From the NCBI GenBank assembly GCA_015521095.1, contig WAOU01000071.1, positions 1-24,120 of the forward strand: a stretch of DNA of 24,120 nt. Direction: 5' to 3'. The position numbers were made by a program, and so were the translations under genes. Below the pieces are notes generated by a model. The model was given only the letters and a program-made list of their open reading frames with translations, was not told the origin of the DNA and made no database searches. The stretch is from Desulfurococcales archaeon (lineage in GTDB: Archaea > Thermoproteota > Thermoprotei_A > Sulfolobales > Acidilobaceae). This document shows positions 14,130-21,491 of the stretch, piece after piece; position 1 is the stretch's first letter, and the number at the start of each line of letters is the position of its first letter.

Positions 14130-14477
14130 ATGGTGCATAACAATATGGAATTAGAGAAAAATCCTCCACTAGCAAGACTCCATAAGAAAACCACTGTGGA
14201 AACTCTATGGCTCTATATTCTGGCATCACTCGTATCAGAAGGACCCACGTACGGCTATAATGTTAGGAAAATAATCGCGAACAAGTTTGGATTTAAGCCA
14301 TCCACAGTCACGCTCTATACAGTCTTATATCGTTTAGAGAGATTAGGCTATCTCGAAAAGCAAGGCGACACCTATAGTATAACTGAGAAAGGCCGAAAAC
14401 TACTCGAAGAAGGAATAAAGCACCTGGAAAAAACCGTGACCATGCTGAAAGAATCTCTTGCCACAGCCAATAAATAA
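14130..14477 (+). CDS. PadR-family winged-helix transcription regulator
   Basis: The 115-residue protein has the PadR DNA-binding domain: the N-terminal helix ending in SEGPTYGYNVRK, a recognition region PSTVTLYTVLYRLERLGYLE and a short beta wing (GDTYSITEKGRK). A C-terminal helix for dimerisation follows, as in the short PadR-s1 group. ATG 14130 is supported by the TATA element about 30 bp upstream; ATG 14145 is possible. Divergence from ino1 suggests autoregulation and control of inositol phosphate synthesis, by inference from gene order only. No ligand is predicted. Confidence 0.87.
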   Translation: MVHNNMELEKNPPLARLHKKTTVETLWLYILASLVSEGPTYGYNVRKIIANKFGFKPSTVTLYTVLYRLERLGYLEKQGDTYSITEKGRKLLEEGIKHLEKTVTMLKESLATANK

Positions 14478-14483
14478 TGATAC

Positions 14484-14576
14484 CGATATTGTGGCGGCTC
14501 GAATGGTCCGTGAATCTCTCATCGGGAACCCTCTATTCTAACCCAGCGGATCTCATCGCCGCCACATTGAATATCG
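14484..14576. repeat. Long imperfect inverted repeat, possible structured RNA or regulatory hairpin
   Basis: TGTGGCGGC (14490-14498) is complementary to GCCGCCACA (14558-14566). Just outside, CGATAT (14484-14489) pairs with ATATCG (14571-14576) after a 4-nt bulge TTGA. Within the loop, GGTCCG (14505-14510) can pair with CGGATC (14547-14552). The element starts 6 bp after the padR stop and ends before the TTG start at 14598. It is more GC-rich than other spacers. No poly-T tract follows, so it is not an obvious terminator. Confidence 0.55.
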
Positions 14577-14597
14577 TGTCTGGAGGGTTTAGTAGTT

Positions 14598-14981
14598 TTG
14601 ACAAGCGAAGAACTACTGCTTAGATATCCGTGGCTACTTCCAATTGTCGTCTCCGAGCTTAACGGAATAAGAGAACCCAAGGATATCGCAGAGTGGCTAG
14701 GTATCTCGTCTAAGACTGCTAAAAGCCTTGTTTACTATGCTTCAAAAATGCCCGAAATATACAGAGTTAAGATTGACTGTTATGCTAGGATAGATAGCAG
14801 ATACTTTGGGGCCGTCCTAAACAGGTACATTATTGTAGCAAGAATTCGGAAAAAGAGGATAGCCGGATACACGTTCATTCTTACTGAAAATAGAGGCCTT
14901 GTATCTATGAGTGGTAAGGCTCCCAAATGGGCATTAAAGATTGCAGAAAAAATTCGTGGAATATGTAGTGAAAGAGTTTAA
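14598..14981 (+). CDS. Small protein with an N-terminal HTH-like region, unknown function
   Basis: The 127-residue protein starts at TTG 14598, with GGAGGG about 10 nt upstream. Residues 15-50 (ELNGIREPKDIAEWLGISSK followed by TAKSLVYYA) look like a helix-turn-helix of the winged type. The second half is basic and beta-rich (RYIIVARIRKKRIAGYTFIL). I do not recognise the family. A DNA- or RNA-binding role is plausible. It meets the aconitase gene tail to tail with a single base between the stops. Confidence 0.6.
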   Translation: MTSEELLLRYPWLLPIVVSELNGIREPKDIAEWLGISSKTAKSLVYYASKMPEIYRVKIDCYARIDSRYFGAVLNRYIIVARIRKKRIAGYTFILTENRGLVSMSGKAPKWALKIAEKIRGICSERV

Positions 14982-14982
14982 G

Positions 14983-17682
14983 TTACTGTTTCTGCTGTTC
15001 TTTGATTATCTTTCTTAGCACGTATTGTAGTATTCCTCCGTGTTTGTAGTATTCGACTTCTATTGGTGTGTCGAGCCTTGCTTTGACCTTGAATTCTATT
15101 ATTCTTCCGTCTGACTTCTTTGCTCTTACTGTTAGAATCTTTCCTGGATAGAGGCCTTCGCTTATACCTATAATATCGTATTCTTCGCTTCCGTCGAGAC
15201 CTAGTTTCTCGGCGTTCTCGCCTGGTAGGAACTCTAGTGGGAGAACTCCCATTCCTACTAGGTTGCTTCTATGGATTCTTTCGTAGCTTTCGGCTATGAC
15301 TGCTTTTACTCCGAGTAGAGCTGGTCCCTTTGCTGCCCAGTCTCTGCTACTGCCGGTACCATACTGTTTACCGCCTAGTATTATTACTGGGATGTTCATT
15401 TCCTTGTATTTCCTGGCTGCGTCGAATATGCGCATTATTTCTCCTGTTGGCCAGAATATCGTCCATGCTCCCTCTCTGTCTGGTACTAGTTTGTTTCTGA
15501 ATCTTGGGTTATCGAATGTACATCTCATCATTACTTCGTGGTTTCCTCTTCTTGAGCCACATGTGTTGTATTGATATGGTTTTACTCCGTGTTCGTCTAG
15601 GTACTCTGCTGCCTTCGTTCCTGGAAGTATTCTTCCTGCGGGGCTTATATGGTCGGTTGTTACTCTGTCTGGAGCATATACTATTACTCTAGCTCCCTTA
15701 ATGTCTTGTGGTTCTGGTGGCTCGAGAGGCATGTCTTCGAAGAATGGTGGCTTCTTTATGTACGTGCTCTTTGGATCCCAGGGGTATGTTGGCGAGTCTA
15801 TTTCTGGGAGTGATCTCCAGTTCTCGTCGCCTTCCCATATGTTACTATACTTTTGTTTGAATGCTTCGGGGTCTAGTGCCTTCTCTACTGCTTCTTGTAT
15901 CTCTTTCTGGCTTGGCCAGATGTCCTTCAGGTACACTGGGTTTCCGTTGGGATCGTATCCTATTGGTTCTGTGTAGAAGTCTATGTCTATTCGTCCAGCT
16001 AAGGCGTATGCTATTACCAGTGGTGGGCTTGCTAGGAAGTTGCCGCGTGCGAGTGGATGTATTCTGCCCGAGAAGTTCCTGTTACCGCTTAGTACTGTTG
16101 CCGCCCATAGATCCTTCTCCTTTATAGCGTCTTCGATGATCTTTGGAAGGGGACCACTGTTACCGATACATACTGTACAGCCGAAGCCTGTGACATGGTA
16201 TCTTACTGCTTCTAGGTATGACATTAGGCCTAGCTTGTTCCAGTAGTCTGGGACTACTCTGCTTCCAGGCGCGTTGCTGGTCTTCACCCAGGGCCTTGGC
16301 TTTAGGCCAAGCTCTACTGCTTTCTTTGCAACTAGACCTGCAGCTATCATTAGGCTTGGGTTGCTCGTATTGGTACAGCTTGTTATGCCGGCGAGAACCA
16401 CGCTTCCGTCTGTTAATTCTACTTTTTCTCCGTCTATTTCTATCTGTACAGCTGCTGGTCCTCTTCCTTTCTGCTTCCAGTATTCTTCTAGGATTGCCTT
16501 GATTCTCTTTTTGGCTTCTTTTAGTGGTATTCTGTCTTCTGGGTGGCTTGGTCCGGCTATGCTGGGTTCTACGTCGTTTAGGTCTATTTCTATTATCTTT
16601 GTATAGTTTGGTACTGGGTTCTCTATATCGTACCATATGCCTGTCCTCTTTAGGTATTCCTCGACGAACTTTACATATGCGGGGTCTCTGCCTGTCAATA
16701 ATAGGAACTTCATGGTTTGTTCGTCTGGCGGGAAGAAGCCCATCGTTGATCCGTACTCTGGAGCCATGTTTGCTATTGTCGCCCTGTCCGGTACTGCTAG
16801 GTTCTTGACTCCTGGGCCGAAGTATTCAACGAATTTCCCTACGACTCCTACCTTTCTTAGCTTTTCTGTTATGTAGAGAACTAGGTCTGTCGCGGTTGCT
16901 CCCTCTGGTAGTTCTCCTACTAGTTTTACTCCGACTACTTCGGGTAGTAGCATGTAGTAGGGTTGTCCTAGGAGTGTGGCTTCGGCCTCTATTCCTCCTA
17001 CTCCCCATCCCATGACTCCGAGACCGTTTATCATGGTGGTATGGCTATCGGTTCCGAGGACGCTGTCGGGATACGCGGTTAGTTTATCGCCGTTTTCCCT
17101 TAGCCATACAACTTTGGCTAGATATTCTAGGTTTACCTGGTGAATTATTCCTTTGCCTGGAGGTGCTACGCGGAAGTTCTTGAATGCTTTCTGGGCCCAT
17201 TTTAGAAGAGTGTATCGCTCAGCGTTTCTTTCGAATTCCTTTTTCATGTTCCAGGCCAGGCTATACGAGGTGCCGAAGTAGTCTACCTGGATGCTGTGAT
17301 CAATTATTAGGTGCACTGGTATAACGGGGTTTAGTAGGGTTGGATCATAGCCGAATTCTTTTAATGCATCCCTCATTGCTGCTAGGTCTACTACTGCCGG
17401 GACGCCGGTGAAGTCTTGCATTATTATTCTTGTTGGGTGAAGTGGAATGTCTTTTTTGGCCGCATATTCCTCCCATTTTGCTACGCTGAGTACCTCTTCG
17501 TCCCTAACTATGTATCCGTCATAGTTTCTGATGACGTTTTCCAGTAGGATTCTTATAGAGTATGGTAGTCTGTCGAGTTTACCATAGCCGAACTCATCTA
17601 TCTTCCTTATATTATAGAATAGTGCTTTTCCCTTTGGAGTCTCTATGTATTCTTTGAACTCTTCTTTATTGAATGAAGCCAT
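14983..17682 (-). CDS. acnA: Aconitate hydratase (AcnA/IRP1 type)
   Basis: The 899-residue protein is a complete AcnA-type aconitase. The 4Fe-4S ligands are C436 in TSCTNTSN, C502 and C505 in CTVCIGNSG, and the active-site segments QDFTGVPAVVDLAAMR, DSHTTMINGLGV and GSSRDWAAKG are all present. It isomerises citrate to isocitrate in the citric acid cycle. The start is ATG 17682 with GGTGA 7 nt upstream. A TATA-like block AAAATTAAATAT at 17733-17744 predicts a 30-nt leader. It is divergent from eIF1 across a 180-bp spacer that contains a palindrome (17756-17765). Confidence 0.96.
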   Translation of the reverse strand: MASFNKEEFKEYIETPKGKALFYNIRKIDEFGYGKLDRLPYSIRILLENVIRNYDGYIVRDEEVLSVAKWEEYAAKKDIPLHPTRIIMQDFTGVPAVVDLAAMRDALKEFGYDPTLLNPVIPVHLIIDHSIQVDYFGTSYSLAWNMKKEFERNAERYTLLKWAQKAFKNFRVAPPGKGIIHQVNLEYLAKVVWLRENGDKLTAYPDSVLGTDSHTTMINGLGVMGWGVGGIEAEATLLGQPYYMLLPEVVGVKLVGELPEGATATDLVLYITEKLRKVGVVGKFVEYFGPGVKNLAVPDRATIANMAPEYGSTMGFFPPDEQTMKFLLLTGRDPAYVKFVEEYLKRTGIWYDIENPVPNYTKIIEIDLNDVEPSIAGPSHPEDRIPLKEAKKRIKAILEEYWKQKGRGPAAVQIEIDGEKVELTDGSVVLAGITSCTNTSNPSLMIAAGLVAKKAVELGLKPRPWVKTSNAPGSRVVPDYWNKLGLMSYLEAVRYHVTGFGCTVCIGNSGPLPKIIEDAIKEKDLWAATVLSGNRNFSGRIHPLARGNFLASPPLVIAYALAGRIDIDFYTEPIGYDPNGNPVYLKDIWPSQKEIQEAVEKALDPEAFKQKYSNIWEGDENWRSLPEIDSPTYPWDPKSTYIKKPPFFEDMPLEPPEPQDIKGARVIVYAPDRVTTDHISPAGRILPGTKAAEYLDEHGVKPYQYNTCGSRRGNHEVMMRCTFDNPRFRNKLVPDREGAWTIFWPTGEIMRIFDAARKYKEMNIPVIILGGKQYGTGSSRDWAAKGPALLGVKAVIAESYERIHRSNLVGMGVLPLEFLPGENAEKLGLDGSEEYDIIGISEGLYPGKILTVRAKKSDGRIIEFKVKARLDTPIEVEYYKHGGILQYVLRKIIKEQQKQ

Positions 17683-17755
17683 TCATTCATCACCCAGATC
17701 ACGCTTCCAATGATCTCTAGACGGGATCTCTCAAAATTAAATATCACTATCCATG

Positions 17756-17765
17756 ATGACGTCAT
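17756..17765. promoter_or_regulatory. Perfect 10-bp palindrome upstream of acnA
   Basis: ATGACGTCAT lies about 12 bp upstream of the acnA TATA block, in the divergent acnA/eIF1 spacer. A dimeric repressor or activator could bind there. One 10-bp palindrome in a spacer of this size is only weak evidence. Confidence 0.25.
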
Positions 17766-17862
17766 GGCTTTCGACTTTTTGCACACGTAAATGTTTATTA
17801 CCCCAGGCGAAATAATGAATAATACGCTAGAGTAAGCCGCGTTATAGGTGGTCAGCAAAGCC

Positions 17863-18168
17863 ATGACGGATCTCTCAATGTGCGGAGGACTCCCTCCCGA
17901 AATCTGCGAGCAGCTTTCTATAGAAGAGCAAATCATAAAGATAAGAGTCGAGAAGAGAAAGTTCGGACGAGAAGTAACAATTATTGAAGGAATCAACGAG
18001 AAAGAGTTCGATCTCAAAAAACTAGCTAGCAAGCTGAAAAGCAAACTAGCCACTGGTGGAACCGCCAAAAACGGCCGAATAGAGCTCCAAGGAGATCACC
18101 GTCACCGCGTCAAGAAATTACTGGTTGAAATGGGCTTCCCTGAAGAAAACATAACGATAATAGAGTAA
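17863..18168 (+). CDS. Translation initiation factor aIF1 (SUI1)
   Basis: 101 residues from ATG 17863. This start is chosen over the in-frame GTG 17848 because GGTGGT at 17847-17852 is a fitting ribosome-binding site for it. The protein has the [14 protein letters not shown]-terminus of archaeal aIF1, the basic [14 protein letters not shown] strand, and the C-terminal [16 protein letters not shown] core shared with eIF1/SUI1. It binds the small ribosomal subunit and enforces start-codon selection. It is monocistronic, with TTTATTA near 17791-17797 as a possible TATA box. Confidence 0.93.
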   Translation: MTDLSMCGGLPPEICEQLSIEEQIIKIRVEKRKFGREVTIIEGINEKEFDLKKLASKLKSKLATGGTAKNGRIELQGDHRHRVKKLLVEMGFPEENITIIE

Positions 18169-18230
18169 GGATTCAAAGCATTTTTACTCTTCTAATGCTT
18201 AAAACCTGTTTCTTCGGCAACTCATGGTAC

Positions 18231-18914
18231 TTATCTTGTATCCTCACCATAGCTTAGAACAAGGTAAATTATCCATCCAACGGCTGCATATAGAACCCCT
18301 ATAGACAGTAGGACTATGCCAATGCCCTGCCATATTGTTGAAGCACAGGGTATAGCTACTAATAGTAAGATGCCTATAGCCCTGCCAGCAACGGCTGGAC
18401 TAGGTCCGCTACCAGTTCTCCTCCTGAAATATGGTATATTTAGAGCTGTTCCTAGTGCGGCTCCCAGGAGAATGAATGTATAAAAACTATGATATGAGCC
18501 GTAGATAACCGCTCCTAGCAGTATTAGTGCGTGAACAAACAAGGGAGTTCCCGGGAAATAATCTAGACTCCGCCTAGCCCTGTATACGAGTCTATAGAAT
18601 ATTGCCGGGATCATTATTGATACATATATGTACATTATGCCTAGACTGTACCCCTCCAAGTGTTTCTCATAGGTTGCTGTGAAAAGGATGAATGGAACCA
18701 CTACCTGGGATAATCTATCCAAAACCCTATCAAGCATTTGTCCGCGTTCATCCGGTTCATCATACTTGCGTGCAACCCATCCATCTATAACATCCATAAG
18801 GTATGCCAATAATAATAGTTTCACAGCTAGACATATTTCGTCCAACAGTCCTGTTATTAGGGCTAATCCTGTTAGGGATCCGCCTACTAGCGTAACTATG
18901 TCCGCTTTTCTCAA
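18231..18914 (-). CDS. CDP-alcohol phosphotransferase (archaeal phospholipid headgroup enzyme)
   Basis: The 227-residue membrane protein has the complete CDP-alcohol phosphotransferase signature DG-x2-AR-x8-G-x3-D-x3-D: D44, G45, A48, R49, G58, D62 and D66, with D41 in addition. About six hydrophobic segments surround it. Such enzymes join CDP-archaeol to an alcohol headgroup (inositol phosphate, serine or glycerol phosphate) in the membrane. The start is TTG 18914, which overlaps the stop of the geranylgeranyl reductase gene (TTGA), with GAGG upstream, so they form an operon for ether lipids. With ino1 about 4 kb away, archaetidylinositol-phosphate synthase is an attractive but unproven role. 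Confidence 0.87.
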   Translation of the reverse strand: MRKADIVTLVGGSLTGLALITGLLDEICLAVKLLLLAYLMDVIDGWVARKYDEPDERGQMLDRVLDRLSQVVVPFILFTATYEKHLEGYSLGIMYIYVSIMIPAIFYRLVYRARRSLDYFPGTPLFVHALILLGAVIYGSYHSFYTFILLGAALGTALNIPYFRRRTGSGPSPAVAGRAIGILLLVAIPCASTIWQGIGIVLLSIGVLYAAVGWIIYLVLSYGEDTR

Positions 18915-20089
18915 TGCATCATTCCTCGTACCATGTGAGAGGCCAGTCTAGGCCTAGTTACCAATATCAGTATTCCAAATAATAGCGATTGTAGAGGCTT
19001 CTGCTTTAAAACCCGACTTGGCAAGGACTCATGTCTATCATATTCAAGCACTATATCAGATAGTCCAAGCCTAGAACCATATGATAGTAGTAGCGACAGT
19101 ATCTTCGAGTCAAGCAGTTCTCTAACAAACCTATACTGCTTGTTCAGCATATTCTCTACTGCACAATACGAGTGTAGTAATGCCTCTCGCAGGCCGTCTC
19201 CCTGATTAATCCTATCTTGTAAAATCCTAGCCATAACCGTTACAGGATAGAGGCCGCCTCCAGTCAACGGTTTATTCATTGCCGCCGCATCGCCTGTAAT
19301 AAAGATGCTTCCTCCCTGTCTCCTGCATGGTAGCGGCGGACCGTGAATAACCCTCCCTCCATATATTTCTCGGCGCTTCTTTTCCGCTGGAGAGAGATTA
19401 CGTATTAAACGTCGTAATCCTATCGGATCAAAGGATAGTCCACCGACTACAACGTATCTCTCTGCAACAGTGAAACGCCATCCGTAAAGGGTTCCGGGAA
19501 CGCTACTATCCACGTGTATCTCTATGATATTCTTCTCGGGTGCTACACTGTTTATATCATAGTCGAGGTTAATTCCATAGGACCATACAGGAGTATGAAG
19601 TATCCCAAGACTTCTCCTAAGTCCTCCTCCCAGTCCCTCAGCAATTATGGCTATATCATAATCAGCTTGTTCACCGTTGCTAGCCACTAACGATACTTTG
19701 TTTTCTTTAACACGGATTCCTTTAATCTTATGACCGTACCTTATTGACGCTCCATATCGCACTGATTCATTAAGAAGGAGCTTTTCGGTTTTGACTCTAT
19801 CAATACGATATACAGGTGATGCCAGTCTTATCTCCAAATATCTATTAGTTTTTTCATCTATGAACTTTATCTTATGAAACTGGCTCTCTATAATGTCCCG
19901 AGATATGGGCTCGAGAAAGTCTACTACTTCCTGGGAGACCAAGCCTGTACAGTGTTTTGGAAACCCTACCTTATCATGCTCCTCATATATATCGACACTA
20001 TATCCAAGTCGTGCGAGTACCATTGAAGTAAGAAGCCCTGAATATCCAGCACCAATAACCGCGATTTTCTGGAGGTTCTCTGTACCCAT
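18911..20089 (-). CDS. Geranylgeranyl reductase family FAD-dependent protein (archaeal lipid chain saturation)
   Basis: The 392-residue protein starts with a Rossmann FAD motif VIGAGYSGLLTSMVLARLGY (residues 11-30). It continues with PKHCTGLVS (about 44-52), the geranylgeranyl-reductase cysteine motif, and carries the second FAD motif GDAAAMNKPLTGGGLYPV. Family members reduce the double bonds of digeranylgeranylglycerol phospholipids to make saturated archaeal lipids. ATG 20089 is preceded by GAGGAT 5 nt upstream. It is co-transcribed with the CDP-alcohol phosphotransferase. Several paralogues usually occur in archaeal genomes, so the exact substrate is inferred. Confidence 0.85.
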   Translation of the reverse strand: MGTENLQKIAVIGAGYSGLLTSMVLARLGYSVDIYEEHDKVGFPKHCTGLVSQEVVDFLEPISRDIIESQFHKIKFIDEKTNRYLEIRLASPVYRIDRVKTEKLLLNESVRYGASIRYGHKIKGIRVKENKVSLVASNGEQADYDIAIIAEGLGGGLRRSLGILHTPVWSYGINLDYDINSVAPEKNIIEIHVDSSVPGTLYGWRFTVAERYVVVGGLSFDPIGLRRLIRNLSPAEKKRREIYGGRVIHGPPLPCRRQGGSIFITGDAAAMNKPLTGGGLYPVTVMARILQDRINQGDGLREALLHSYCAVENMLNKQYRFVRELLDSKILSLLLSYGSRLGLSDIVLEYDRHESLPSRVLKQKPLQSLLFGILILVTRPRLASHMVRGMMH

Positions 20090-20143
20090 TCTGAATCCTC
20101 GTTTTCATTCTATTTGGTTAAACATGGATCTAAAGGATAATTA

Positions 20144-20156
20144 ACCCTTAAAGGGT
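20144..20156. repeat. 13-bp palindrome in the spacer between the reductase gene and rpo12
   Basis: ACCCTT-A-AAGGGT is a perfect inverted repeat with a one-base centre, in the divergent promoter region. It lies beside the A/T block GGATAATTAA (20135-20144) that could serve as TATA box for either direction. It may be an operator site. Confidence 0.3.
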
Positions 20157-20180
20157 CATCTCTTAGAAAGGTGCCAGTGT

Positions 20181-20417
20181 ATGAGTAGTTGGGATGAGTT
20201 TGATGAGATGCTAGAAAGTGAGAGTATCGAAGAAGAGGTTCTACCGTACGGGATCAAGCCTAGAGAAGTATACTACATGTGTCTATATTGTGGTCATATA
20301 ATGAAGAAAAGCGAGCTCGATCAACAAGACAATATTCTATGCACTAGGTGCGGAGGACGTATTCTTGTAAAAATCAGGAGTCCTGTCATAGCTCCACGTA
20401 GAGTCTATGCTATATAG
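20181..20417 (+). CDS. rpo12: DNA-directed RNA polymerase subunit Rpo12 (RpoP) with N-terminal extension
   Basis: The C-terminal 45 residues are a typical Rpo12/Rpb12: zinc ribbon C34-x2-C37 and C54-x2-C57, followed by GGRILVKIRSPV and a basic tail ending RRVYAI. The subunit anchors Rpo3 and Rpo10 in the polymerase platform. Archaeal Rpo12 is usually about 45-50 residues; here about 30 acidic residues (EFDEMLESESIEEEV) precede the ribbon. The start at ATG 20181 is supported by AAGGTG 7 nt upstream, so the extension seems real. It stands alone rather than in a ribosomal-protein operon. Confidence 0.87.
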   Translation: MSSWDEFDEMLESESIEEEVLPYGIKPREVYYMCLYCGHIMKKSELDQQDNILCTRCGGRILVKIRSPVIAPRRVYAI

Positions 20418-20423
20418 CTGTCT

Positions 20424-21359
20424 TTATCTCTGGGACTGCTTCTTTACTCTACTACTAAATTTGTAGAGAAGAATAGCCTCCTGTAATATCTTAGCACCAA
20501 GAACACTAGTGATATCATTACAGTCTACGAGGGGATTCACTTCGACTAAGTCGATTCCTACTAGTCTATTGTCTAGGATACCTCCTAGGATCTTTACAAC
20601 TGTTAGCGGGGATAATCCGAAGGGCTCCGGTGTCCCGGTTCCGGGCGCGTATGAAGGATCTATTCCGTCTATGTCGATGCTTACATAGATATAGCGGCAT
20701 TGCGATAAGAATCTCTTCGCTGCTACAGTTATATTCTTGTATCCTTCTCGCTCAACATCGATAGGTGTCTTATAGAGGATCCTGTCCTTATGGGCTTCAG
20801 CATATAATATTTCCTCTTCTTCATATGCTCTTACTCCGATATAGACGATCTTGTCTGAAAGACTTGACTCGATTATCCTGCGCATTACTGATGCATGGCT
20901 ATACAGGTAGCCGAGATAGTCCTTTCTAAGATCGAAGTGGGCGTCTATGACAATTATACAAGGCTTTATTCCTAGATTTGTCATAGCTTTGACTGTTCCG
21001 TAGGTAATAGTGTGTTCTCCCCCTATAGCGACGAGTAGTTTTCCGTCCTGGATAACTTCTTCAGAGACCTTGCTTAACCTATTCAATGTTTCGAGCGTAT
21101 CTCCAGGGACGACTGAGATGTCGCCCATATCATGTATTTTGACCTGCTCGATATAGGATCTATTTGCGAGTATCCCGTTGGACTCTATATTGTTCGATGC
21201 CTCCCTGACACTTCTAGGCCCGAACCTAGATCCGGGCTTAAAAGAGCTTGTCGAATCAAATGGAACTCCTACAATAACGACTTCTGCTTCACTATATGGC
21301 CTTTGAGTCCCGCTGAAAGCCAGTGGGTTTTGAATCGTGTAGAGCTCTCTTAAAGACAC
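20424..21359 (-). CDS. speB: Agmatinase-family ureohydrolase
   Basis: The 311-residue protein has all binuclear-manganese ligands of the arginase/agmatinase family: H116 in GGEHT, D139, H141 and D143 in DAHFD, and D229 and D231 in SIDIDGIDP. The GTGTPEPFG segment follows. It hydrolyses a guanidino group to release urea; agmatine to putrescine is the usual archaeal assignment, and aminopropylagmatine is the alternative in thermophiles. The start is GTG 21359, with GGGGGAG about 5 nt upstream. It is convergent with rpo12 (6 bp between stops) and divergent from glyS. Confidence 0.9.
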   Translation of the reverse strand: MSLRELYTIQNPLAFSGTQRPYSEAEVVIVGVPFDSTSSFKPGSRFGPRSVREASNNIESNGILANRSYIEQVKIHDMGDISVVPGDTLETLNRLSKVSEEVIQDGKLLVAIGGEHTITYGTVKAMTNLGIKPCIIVIDAHFDLRKDYLGYLYSHASVMRRIIESSLSDKIVYIGVRAYEEEEILYAEAHKDRILYKTPIDVEREGYKNITVAAKRFLSQCRYIYVSIDIDGIDPSYAPGTGTPEPFGLSPLTVVKILGGILDNRLVGIDLVEVNPLVDCNDITSVLGAKILQEAILLYKFSSRVKKQSQR

Positions 21360-21423
21360 TTAGTCTCCCCCAATCTTAGGAAAGTGTCTTCGAGATTAAC
21401 TTAGTTGTCTTGGTCCTCATTAG

Positions 21424-21433
21424 AGTATATAAT
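21424..21433 (+). promoter_or_regulatory. TATA box for glyS
   Basis: GTATATAATA is a strong TATA-like sequence that would start transcription near 21455, giving a 37-nt leader before ATG 21492. This also argues against the longer in-frame start at 21405, which lies upstream of it. Confidence 0.6.
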
Positions 21434-21491
21434 ATTGATAAGGGTGCTGTGGTTTCCATATCAATTAGCAGGTCTGAGAGGATGCATAGAG

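Noticed and set aside
21405..21491. 29-residue N-terminal extension of glycyl-tRNA synthetase
   Set aside because: A strong TATA box lies downstream of this start, and the residues before ATG 21492 do not resemble the family.
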